From UBA8437 sp003445035 (GTDB lineage Bacteria > Planctomycetota > Planctomycetia > Planctomycetales > Planctomycetaceae), in the NCBI GenBank assembly GCA_937901285.1, contig CALCHI010000296.1:1-10503 (forward strand): 10,503 nt of DNA, in the 5' to 3' direction. A program made the translations under genes and the position numbers. The notes under the pieces were generated by a model, which did no database searches, had not been told where the DNA came from, and saw only the letters and a list, made by a program, of their open reading frames with translations. Each line of letters starts with the position of its first letter. Position 1 is the stretch's first letter. Shown here piece by piece: positions 1 to 5,884 of the stretch.

Positions 1-2
1 TA

Positions 3-578
3 CCGGGCGGAACGGCCCCACAACCGGTCCCCCGTTACCAGGACCCGACCGATCCGGCCGCCGCCGGAGAATCGACCCGGGCGGGTGACGCTGCGACCGA
101 GTCGTCTTCGTTCCGAGCACCCACTGGCGGGACCCTGACCGGTGCGTTTGGAGAAAGTCCCGCCGATGGGACGGCCGGAGCTGTGATCCCGGCCAAGGGC
201 GAAAGTGCGGCGACGGCGCCCGGTGCGATCGCGGCACCGGTCACCGCCGGCTTGAACGAACCGGCTGCGGATCCGGTCTCGTTGCCGAAGATCAAGGAAT
301 CCAACTACGGCTACGACACGATCGGTTACACGTGGTTCAAGGGCAAGATCGAGTACGACAAGGCCGACAAGGCCTGGCACCTGATGTATGCTCCGACGCC
401 GAATCAGAACGATCCCTACGGCGGAGACATCTCGTTGGGCGACGATCCCCGGCTCGAGGCCCTGCAGGACAACGACGTGGTCTACGTCACCGGGACGCTC
501 AGGAGTGGCCTGACCGACCGGACCGGCAAGCCGAGGTTCCGGATCGATCAGCTCTCCAATATCACGGTCGGGCCATAG
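3..578 (+). CDS. Hypothetical exported/surface protein, C-terminal part (5' end outside window)
   Basis: The frame is open from the first bases of the window to a TAG at 576-578, giving 191 residues; the true start lies upstream. The first ~95 residues are a low-complexity linker rich in Ala, Pro, Gly and Thr. It is followed by a compact domain of ~95 residues that starts around a Y-x-W-F-K-G-K-I-E-Y segment and contains YGGDISLGDD and DVVYVTGTL. That domain looks beta-rich, possibly OB-fold-like. From memory, similar C-terminal domains (Y/W-rich, 'G-x-LEY ... YGG') recur in planctomycete exported or lipoprotein hypotheticals with long linkers, but their function is unknown to me. A GTG at 183 could be taken as a start, but the open frame and matching composition upstream make it internal. 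The gene converges on the FG-GAP gene with an 11-bp gap. No function is assigned. Confidence 0.75.
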   Translation, partial: PGGTAPQPVPRYQDPTDPAAAGESTRAGDAATESSSFRAPTGGTLTGAFGESPADGTAGAVIPAKGESAATAPGAIAAPVTAGLNEPAADPVSLPKIKESNYGYDTIGYTWFKGKIEYDKADKAWHLMYAPTPNQNDPYGGDISLGDDPRLEALQDNDVVYVTGTLRSGLTDRTGKPRFRIDQLSNITVGP

Positions 579-589
579 CCCGGTCGGGG

Positions 590-1819
590 TCACTTGCGGG
601 GGTTCTCGTACCAGAACACCCCCAGGTTGGCGACCTCCTCGCAACTCATCACGTCCAGGTCGCCGTCGCTGTCGACGTCGACAAGCTGTACGAGGTCGAA
701 CTTCGATCCTGCCGCATCGCTGATGCGGGTGGTGGTCCAGTTTCCGGAGGTGGGTGAGCCGCGGTAGCTCATCCAACTGACGGCCCGCTTCTTCGGATCG
801 CCGCGGTTGGCCATTACCACATCGGGTTGCCGGTCGCCGTTGATGTCGCCGATCGCCACGCCCTTGCCGTAACGGAACCTGTCGGGCAACGGGATCGAGT
901 GTTCGGACCATCCCTGGCGGGTGCGGCGGCAGTAAGAGAGCCGGCCCTGGCGTGCGGCGGACAACACGTCGGGCACACCGTCGCCGTCCAGGTCGCCGAC
1001 GGCCAGGAACAGCACCTCGATGCCGGTGGCACCGATCTCGTGCCGCGGCCAGGTCCGGCCGGCTCGGGAGGATTTCGCTCCCGGATTCTCGAGCCAGTAG
1101 ACGCCCCGCCGTGGGCCCCGGCGGTCGGAGACGACGACGTCGGTGTCGCCGTCTCCGTCGACGTCGTGAGGTTCCAGCGACATGATCCAGCCGGCATCGA
1201 CCAGCCGGTGGTATTTCCATCCGGACAGGTCACGGGGATCGGCGGGCGATTCGAGCCAGCCGACTCCGGCGGCCTTGCCCTTGGAGCCGACCAGCAGGTC
1301 GATGCCGTGCCGCCGGTCGATGTCCAGTGGCAGGGCGTACATCCAGGCCTGCTTGCCGGCCACCGCCGGGATCGCCCCGGTGGTCCAGGCCTTCGGGTCC
1401 CGCCACCGGTTGCGGTCGGCCGGAGCCCAGTGGACGAAGATCGAGCGGGTCTTGCCCTCGCATGAGCTGACGACATCGAGCCGGCCGTCCCCGTCGAGGT
1501 CGGCGAAAACGGCATCCTCGGGTGACTGGACCTTGCCGACGGTCACCGCCGGCCAGGGCCTGCGGGCGGCGGCCGGCCCGGGGTTCACGCAGACGCGGAT
1601 GGCACCGCCCTGCTCCCAGCCGGTGGTCACGTCGAGTCGGCCGTCGCCGTTGATGTCGGCCAGGCGGACACCGTCGGCCCCTCGCTTGAAGGCGGCCCGG
1701 TCGGCGGCATCGATCGTGTGACGGCGCCAGGGCGGGTCGGCGGCGGCGGAAGGAGCCGGGCACGCCGCGGTCACCAGGGCCAGGCAGCAGATCCCTCGCG
1801 TGACGGGTGAGACCGGCAT
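590..1819 (-). CDS. Secreted FG-GAP/VCBS-repeat protein (probable calcium-binding beta-propeller)
   Basis: This encodes 409 residues. Residues 1-27 look like a Sec signal peptide: a hydrophobic CCLALVTAAC core ending PSAAA before DPP. The mature protein carries about seven FG-GAP/VCBS motifs, most of them D-x-[DN]-G-D-G-x-x-D-V calcium-loop repeats, at about residues 54-64, 107-116, 166-175, 219-228, 277-285, 325-334 and 381-390. Six to seven such repeats usually fold as an extracellular beta-propeller like the integrin alpha chain. The third (DIDRRHGIDLL) and sixth (DINGDRQPDVV) are degenerate. Short segments such as YWLENPG and FWYENP between repeats are common in planctomycete members. The start ATG (1819) shares its A with the TGA of the upstream Nudix regulator gene (TGATG), with GGAAG a few bases upstream, so translational coupling is likely. 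The ligand is unknown; carbohydrate or surface binding is only a guess. Confidence 0.85.
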   Translation of the reverse strand: MPVSPVTRGICCLALVTAACPAPSAAADPPWRRHTIDAADRAAFKRGADGVRLADINGDGRLDVTTGWEQGGAIRVCVNPGPAAARRPWPAVTVGKVQSPEDAVFADLDGDGRLDVVSSCEGKTRSIFVHWAPADRNRWRDPKAWTTGAIPAVAGKQAWMYALPLDIDRRHGIDLLVGSKGKAAGVGWLESPADPRDLSGWKYHRLVDAGWIMSLEPHDVDGDGDTDVVVSDRRGPRRGVYWLENPGAKSSRAGRTWPRHEIGATGIEVLFLAVGDLDGDGVPDVLSAARQGRLSYCRRTRQGWSEHSIPLPDRFRYGKGVAIGDINGDRQPDVVMANRGDPKKRAVSWMSYRGSPTSGNWTTTRISDAAGSKFDLVQLVDVDSDGDLDVMSCEEVANLGVFWYENPRK

Positions 1820-2544
1820 CAGATATCGAACTTCCAGCCCTGGCGACTTCGCTTCTCGTACTCGGCGTTGTTGAAGCGGTAGAGCCGTGCGGCGCGGTGG
1901 CGAACGTCCGATTCGGTCTCGCCGGTGTCTTCCAGCAAACCCATCTCCAGCAGCTTCTTGCGGAAGTTCCGCTTGTCGACCTCCTGGCCGAGGGCGGTCT
2001 CGTAGAGGTGCTGGACCTCGCGGAGCCGGAACTTGCGAGGGAGCAGCTTGAAGGCGATGGGGTCGTGGCGGAGTTTCTCGAAGAGCCTGTCGATGGCGTC
2101 GGAGAGAATTGTCTGGTGGTCAAAGGCCAGCTTGAGACTTCGGGCCTGCTGGATGGGGTACCAGTCTGCGGTGTCGGCGTCGGTGCCTCCGCGAGGCGTA
2201 TGATCGATTCGGCGAACCAGGGCGAAGAAGGCGACCGAGATCACGTGGTTCCCCCGGTCGTCACGTTCGGGATCACCGTAGGCGTGGAACTGCTCGAGAT
2301 GAGCGTTGCTGACACCGGTCTCCTCTTCGAGTTCTCGGCGGGCGGCGGTTTCGAGGTTCTCCTGCCTGGCCCGGACGAAACCACCCGGCAGCGCGTGGCC
2401 GAAGGGCTTTTCGCCCCGTTCAATCAGCAGTACGTGCAGCCCGTCGTTGATGTCCCAGCCGAAAACCGCGCAGTCGACCGCCACCGACACCATCGGAAAT
2501 TCGTAACAGTGGGGCAGATTTGCCCCCGTCTTGGCCCGCGCCAT
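1819..2544 (-). CDS. nrtR: NrtR-type Nudix/winged-helix transcriptional regulator
   Basis: This encodes 241 residues. An N-terminal Nudix domain (about 15-150) includes ALPGGFV (51-57) and the core RELEEETGV (70-78). A C-terminal winged helix-turn-helix (about 165-230) carries the F-x-L-R-E-V-Q-x-L-Y and DKRNFRKKLL signatures and ends near RAARLYRFN. This two-domain layout is that of NrtR, a repressor of NAD metabolism genes that senses ADP-ribose-type ligands through an often non-catalytic Nudix fold; some relatives control sugar use instead. The Nudix box here has six residues, not five, between its first Gly and Glu (G-FVRARQ-E), so hydrolase activity is doubtful. The start ATG has GGGAG five bases upstream. 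Two AGTGT-N7-ACACT inverted repeats lie 32 and 110 bp before the start. No NAD gene is visible in the window, so the regulated pathway is unknown. The symbol refers to the family, not a proven regulon. Confidence 0.82.
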   Translation of the reverse strand: MARAKTGANLPHCYEFPMVSVAVDCAVFGWDINDGLHVLLIERGEKPFGHALPGGFVRARQENLETAARRELEEETGVSNAHLEQFHAYGDPERDDRGNHVISVAFFALVRRIDHTPRGGTDADTADWYPIQQARSLKLAFDHQTILSDAIDRLFEKLRHDPIAFKLLPRKFRLREVQHLYETALGQEVDKRNFRKKLLEMGLLEDTGETESDVRHRAARLYRFNNAEYEKRSRQGWKFDI

Positions 2545-2575
2545 TGTTGCTCCCGATCTGTTGCCGCCATCAGTT

Positions 2576-2592
2576 AGTGTGATTGAAACACT
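2576..2592. promoter_or_regulatory. Candidate operator, copy 1 (AGTGT-N7-ACACT), on the regulator's -10
   Basis: This 17-bp inverted repeat, agtgtgattgaaacact, has perfect 5-bp arms around a 7-bp spacer. On the minus strand it covers the likely -10 hexamer of the Nudix regulator gene and ends 32 bp before its ATG. The same arms and spacing recur at 2654-2670. A repeated palindrome next to a winged-helix regulator gene suggests an autoregulatory operator. Assigning it to this regulator is inference. Confidence 0.62.
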
Positions 2593-2611
2593 CGGGATCG
2601 GGCTCGGTCAA
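2582..2611 (-). promoter_or_regulatory. Candidate sigma70-type promoter of the Nudix regulator
   Basis: Read on the minus strand, -35 TTGACC (2611-2606) and -10 TTCAAT (2587-2582) are separated by 18 bp. The -35 matches consensus at 5 of 6 positions and the -10 at 4 of 6. Transcription would start near 2575, leaving a leader of about 30 nt that contains the GGGAG ribosome-binding site. The -10 lies inside operator copy 1, so a bound repressor would block it. Confidence 0.5.
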
Positions 2612-2653
2612 CCTTGCGCGTGTTCCTCCGCCAGCCATCCCGGAGATCGATAT

Positions 2654-2670
2654 AGTGTGAATAATACACT
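2654..2670. promoter_or_regulatory. Candidate operator, copy 2 (AGTGT-N7-ACACT)
   Basis: The sequence agtgtgaataatacact has the same arms and same 7-bp spacer as copy 1, with centres 78 bp apart. It sits in a short AT-rich island (about 2650-2675) that stands out from the GC-rich surroundings. It may be an auxiliary operator for the regulator gene, or may control a second start point or an unseen transcript. I found no convincing -35/-10 pair here on either strand. Confidence 0.55.
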
Positions 2671-2762
2671 TATTGAGGTGGGGCAACAGCATTGTTGATC
2701 TCTGTCTTGTTGCGGGACGGAAGAAGCCGTGGCAGCCTCAGGCTGGGCAGTTGCCCGTTCGG

Positions 2763-4031
2763 TCAGGGCACCGAGGTCTCGTCGGTGAACCACTCGGGGA
2801 ACCGTCCCGTGACGGTGATCTTCTTCCCCTTGCGCAGCACGGTCAGCCGGACCTTGTCCCCGGGGCGGTGTCGCTGCAGCAGGTGGCCCAGGAACGTGTC
2901 AAAGATGCGGACCCTGCCGATCGGTTCGGGAATGCCCACGACCACATCCCGTTTCTGCAGGCCCATGTTGCGGCCGAAGCCGTCCGAATAGACGCTCGAG
3001 ATCTTCACCCCAAGGGTCTTCTCGGAGATCCCCAGGTCTTTCCTCTGCGAAGGCGCCAGGCTGTAGCCTCTCATCCCCGTACGGAACGGAGCACTTCGCA
3101 GGGACATTTTCCAGCCGATGTCATGGACCCACCAGCCACGTTTCGGGGCCAGCGACAGGGTCACGGTCCGGGGATCGCCGGTTGCAACAGGTCGCTGGAC
3201 GGTCCAGGTGATGGGCCGGCCGCCGCGGCTTTTTTCTGTTGTGCGATCGAGTGCGAAACGGATGTCGTACTCGGAGTGCACCGGCACGTTCCCGACCCGG
3301 GTGATCACGTCACCGGGCCGGATCCCGGCCGCGGCTGCCACCGATTTCGGACCGACCGCTTTGACCTGGTGCCCGTGTTTGTGGTCGATCCGTACGCCCA
3401 GTGCTTCGGGTGGCGGAAAGCGGAACAGTTCGCGTCGGGTGAAGGTCTTGTCGTGGAAGGACTGCAGCAATTGGTACTCGCGGGCGATGTGGCAGCGGAT
3501 GCATCCGCGGTGGTTGGCTTTCAGCAGCGGGATATCCCGGGGGACCCGGCGTCCGGCGCGAACCGGTTGGAATCGTTTTGCGGCGGTCGCACGCCCGTGT
3601 TCGACCAGCACCTCGTCCATCGTTCGCAGCAACGACGTGACGCTCATCCGCGCGTCGGGTTCACCGCCGTCCCGTCCTCCGTAACGGCTGTAGATGTTCA
3701 ACTCGGCGTCGGTGAAGAATGCGTTCCAGGTCACGTCCATATCGAACGCAAACCGGTTCAGGTTGATGCCGGCGAGCCGGGTGATTCGCACGCAGACAAA
3801 ACGACGACGCTTCGCCGCGATGTTTTTGTCCCCGTGAGCAACCTGCTCATCCCAGACCCAGCATTCCGGTCAGGTCTCGCATCGGAACACCACGAACAGC
3901 GGCCGACCCGAATCACGGGACACCTTCCGGGCCTCGGCGAGACTGCGGTACCAGCCATCCGACGGAGCGGCCGCCAGCAGGGGCGAGGCCAGCAGCGTGG
4001 CGGTGAGCAGAGTCCGTGCGTGGCGATGCAT
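2763..4031 (-). CDS. Exported thioredoxin-like/PDZ selenoprotein (in-frame TGA read as Sec, CxxU motif)
   Basis: Read through one in-frame TGA (3872-3870), this is a single 422-residue protein. Residues 1-22 form a signal peptide (RHARTLLTATLLASPLLAAA). A thioredoxin-like domain follows: W-Y-x-S-L-x-E-A-R-K, then strand PLFVVFRC and the redox motif C51-E-T-U54-P-E-C57, then FVCVRITRL and a D-x-T-W-x-A-F-F / IYSRYG segment. A CxxCH motif (C177-I-R-C-H181) could bind c-type haem. PDZ-like segments lie at about 210-275 (GIRPGDVITRVGNVPV) and 330-420 (GLQKRDVVVGI). Without readthrough the signal peptide and half the fold are severed from the rest; the downstream frame could only begin at an internal GTG (3791). 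I recall a curated planctomycete family named 'Trx7/PDZ domain-containing (seleno)protein', which fits, but could not check it. The ATG at 4031 precedes the signal peptide directly and lies downstream of the candidate promoter; its ribosome-binding site is weak. The alternative is a pseudogene with one nonsense change. The biological substrate is unknown. Confidence 0.8.
3828..3857 (-). promoter_or_regulatory. Candidate bacterial SECIS stem-loop downstream of the Sec TGA
   Basis: In the minus-strand mRNA, UGAGC-AGGUU-GCUCA (3849-3835) forms a perfect 5-bp stem with a 5-nt loop. Below it, GUCU (3857-3854) pairs with GGAC (3831-3828) through an internal loop (GGGA/CGG). The apical loop begins 26 nt after the TGA and has G at its second and third positions. 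As I know the published bacterial SECIS models, they ask for an apical loop about 16-37 nt after UGA with a G in its first two positions; both conditions are met. SelB binding is inferred. Confidence 0.68.
3870..3872 (-). other. In-frame TGA, predicted selenocysteine codon (Sec54)
   Basis: The frame reads TTC CGA TGC GAG ACC TGA CCG GAA TGC, i.e. F-R-C-E-T-TGA-P-E-C. The TGA occupies the second redox position of a thioredoxin CxxC, where Cys (TGC/TGT) would be expected, and thioredoxin-like sequence continues in the same frame on both sides. A CxxU motif followed by a hairpin with a G-containing loop is the classic setting for bacterial selenocysteine. Confidence 0.8.
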
Positions 4032-4051
4032 GAGAGTCCGTGCGTGGCGAT
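4009..4051. repeat. 19-bp tandem direct repeat, 24-bp period, at the selenoprotein start
   Basis: The unit agagtccgtgcgtggcgat occurs exactly at 4009-4027 and again at 4033-4051. The 24-bp period is a multiple of three. On the minus strand it therefore repeats R-H-A-R-T-L once just before and once just inside the start of the selenoprotein (YRHARTL-M-HRHARTL). It looks like a recent small duplication around the start codon and makes the exact start less certain. Confidence 0.85.
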
Positions 4052-4079
4052 ACCTGAGGGGCTGCGGTGTGTGGGGGAC

Positions 4080-4109
4080 AGGATAGCCGGATCGGTGGTG
4101 CGGTGTCAT
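4080..4109 (-). promoter_or_regulatory. Candidate promoter of the selenoprotein gene
   Basis: On the minus strand, -35 ATGACA (4109-4104; 5 of 6 to consensus) and -10 TATCCT (4085-4080; 4 of 6) are 18 bp apart. Transcription would start near 4073, about 42 nt before the ATG at 4031. If correct, this rules out start codons further upstream, such as the ATG near 4107. The site lies in the 128-bp divergent gap shared with the cytochrome gene. Confidence 0.38.
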
Positions 4110-4159
4110 CCCGACCCGGTTCCCACGACACCCCGCCCAATGTGTTAGACTCGCCACCG

Positions 4160-5881
4160 ATGGCTCGTTCGTTCCTCGTGATGCTTGTGCTGCTGGCCAC
4201 CACGACATCGGCCGCGACTCCTGTTGCGCGGATCCGTCGGCCGGTCGACATCGTTGTCTCACCGACGGGCCGTCAGGTGCTGGTGGCCAACCGTCGCAGC
4301 GGATCGGTGTCGGTCATCGACCGTCGCTCGCACCGGGTCCTGTCCGAGACGACCATCGGCAAGCGACTCTCGGCCCTGTCTCGAGTGCCGGGTCGGGACT
4401 GGGTGCTGGTGACCGACGAATCCGGGAACGAGTTGATCGGTGTCCGTTGCGGAGAAGGGCTCGAGGTGGCGTGGCGAGTTCCGGTGGCCGGGTACCCGGT
4501 CGCGGTGGCTGCAGCGGCCGACGGGCGGCGTGCCGTGGTCGCGTCTTTGTGGTCGCGGCAGTTGACACTGGTCGACTGGTCTGCCGACGGAGTGGCCCGC
4601 CGGGTGCGAACACTCGATCTGCCGTTCGCCCCGGGTCGATTGATCGAGCTTCCCGACGGTCGTTGGCTGGTCGCGGCCATGTTCGGTGGCCGGTTGGCCC
4701 TGTGCGATCCGCGTCTCAGGCAGCGGCCGCTCCTGAGGAACCTGTTGGGCCACAACATCGGACGGATGACCGTCACCGCCGACCGCCGCCACGTGCTGAT
4801 TCCGCACCAGCTGCTCGATGCCAAAGCCGAGACGACCCGCGGCGGCGTCCACTGGGGCGGCGTGATGCTGAACGTGATCCGCACGATCCCGATTGCCGCA
4901 ATCGCCTCCGGATCGGACCAGTTGGAGTCCCGGCTGGGGCTGGACTACGTGGGCATCCCCGACCGGGCCGCCGGCGATCCGGTGGCCATCGCCCTGGCCG
5001 ACGACAATCTCCGCGTGGTCCTGCTGGCCGGCGTTCACGAACTGGTGACCAGCACCGACGGAATCCAGTACTACGGTCGCCAGGCGGTTGGCCTGGGTCC
5101 GTCGGCGATGGCCCTGGACGAGGGCCGCACACGGGCCTGGGTGGCCGGCCAATTCTCGGATTCGGTTTCCCTGGTCCGACTGGCGCCGCTGGAGGTGTTG
5201 GCCGAGGTTCGGCTGGGGCCGCCGGCAAAACCGACGGCCGTCGACCGGGGCGAGCAGTTGTTCAACGACTCGCGTCTTTCGAGTGATGGCTGGATCAGCT
5301 GCCGCAGTTGTCACACCAGGGGCCACACCAACGAGGGTCTCAGCGACACGCTGGGCGACGGAGGATTCGGGGCTCCCAAGAAGGTGTTGTCGCTGCTGGG
5401 CAGTGGCCAGACCGGTCCCTGGGCGTGGAACGGCCAGGTCAAGTCGCTGGCCGACCAGGTGAGCAAGTCGGTGAAGCTGACCATGCGAGGTGGCGAGATC
5501 CGATCACGGCAGGCCTCCGACATCGCCGCCTACCTGGTGTCGCTGCCCGTGGCCCCGTCATTGGCTCGGGCCCGTGGCGGGTCGGACAGGTCGGCGGTCA
5601 CGCGAGGCGAGGTGGTCTTTCGGCGTGCCGGCTGTGTCGAGTGCCACGCACCGCCGCTGTACACCTCGCCACGGACGTTCGACGTGGGATTTCAGGACGA
5701 ACTGGGACGACGGCAGTTCAACCCTCCCTCACTGCGAGGTGTCAGCCAGCGGGATCGGTTGTTCCACGACAACCGTGCGGGCAGCCTGGGCGAGGTGATC
5801 GAGCGGTTCGGTCACGGGTTGGACAAACCGCTCGATGCCGGTGACCGGGGCGACCTGCTGCGTTTTCTCGAGAGTCTCTGA
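4160..5881 (+). CDS. Exported YVTN beta-propeller / dihaem cytochrome c protein
   Basis: This encodes 573 residues from ATG 4160, chosen because it begins directly with a signal peptide (FLVMLVLLATTTSAA); the open frame runs 93 bp further upstream but gives no leader. Residues ~20-370 show propeller-type repeats, e.g. VDIVVSPTGRQVLVANRRSG followed by VSVIDRR, as in YVTN or lactonase-like propellers. Two c-type haem sites follow: C381-R-S-C-H385 and C492-V-E-C-H496. The C-terminal part carries FHDNRAGSLGEVIERFGHG, the pattern seen in the electron-transfer domain of cytochrome c peroxidase/MauG proteins. The first haem domain has a candidate Met ligand in KLTMRG. After C492 there is no Met at all, so the second haem must use another sixth ligand or have an open site. 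It is probably periplasmic, or in the paryphoplasm of a planctomycete, doing electron transfer or peroxidase-type chemistry; the substrate is unknown. It is divergent from the selenoprotein and followed after 3 bp by a methyltransferase. No clear ribosome-binding site precedes the ATG. Confidence 0.85.
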   Translation: MARSFLVMLVLLATTTSAATPVARIRRPVDIVVSPTGRQVLVANRRSGSVSVIDRRSHRVLSETTIGKRLSALSRVPGRDWVLVTDESGNELIGVRCGEGLEVAWRVPVAGYPVAVAAAADGRRAVVASLWSRQLTLVDWSADGVARRVRTLDLPFAPGRLIELPDGRWLVAAMFGGRLALCDPRLRQRPLLRNLLGHNIGRMTVTADRRHVLIPHQLLDAKAETTRGGVHWGGVMLNVIRTIPIAAIASGSDQLESRLGLDYVGIPDRAAGDPVAIALADDNLRVVLLAGVHELVTSTDGIQYYGRQAVGLGPSAMALDEGRTRAWVAGQFSDSVSLVRLAPLEVLAEVRLGPPAKPTAVDRGEQLFNDSRLSSDGWISCRSCHTRGHTNEGLSDTLGDGGFGAPKKVLSLLGSGQTGPWAWNGQVKSLADQVSKSVKLTMRGGEIRSRQASDIAAYLVSLPVAPSLARARGGSDRSAVTRGEVVFRRAGCVECHAPPLYTSPRTFDVGFQDELGRRQFNPPSLRGVSQRDRLFHDNRAGSLGEVIERFGHGLDKPLDAGDRGDLLRFLESL

Positions 5882-5884
5882 CCG

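Noticed and set aside
2733..2756. Two short hairpins (CAGCC-TCA-GGCTG and GGGCAGTTGCCC) just beyond the selenoprotein stop, as a terminator.
   Set aside because: No T-run follows on the minus strand and the stems are only 5 bp, so a Rho-independent terminator is not supported.
2673..4148. A 491-residue open frame on the + strand opposite the selenoprotein gene.
   Set aside because: It is the antisense shadow of the thioredoxin/PDZ gene in GC-rich DNA, with no recognisable domain. It does explain why the locus is easily misannotated.
3870..4262. A 130-residue minus-strand frame ending at the TGA, starting well upstream of 4031.
   Set aside because: Residues before the Met at 4031 do not resemble a leader and would overlap the start of the divergent cytochrome gene. 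The real coding part begins at 4031 and continues through the TGA.
4259..5326. A 355-residue minus-strand open frame opposite the cytochrome propeller.
   Set aside because: It shows no domain and overlaps a gene with a signal peptide and two CxxCH motifs. Antisense shadow.
5879..5881. The cytochrome TGA stop is in frame with the downstream methyltransferase, so it could also be read as Sec or a fusion.
   Set aside because: The residues before it (RFLESL) are a normal cytochrome C-terminus, there is no Cys near the TGA, and a GTG start follows at once. It is an ordinary stop followed by a coupled gene.
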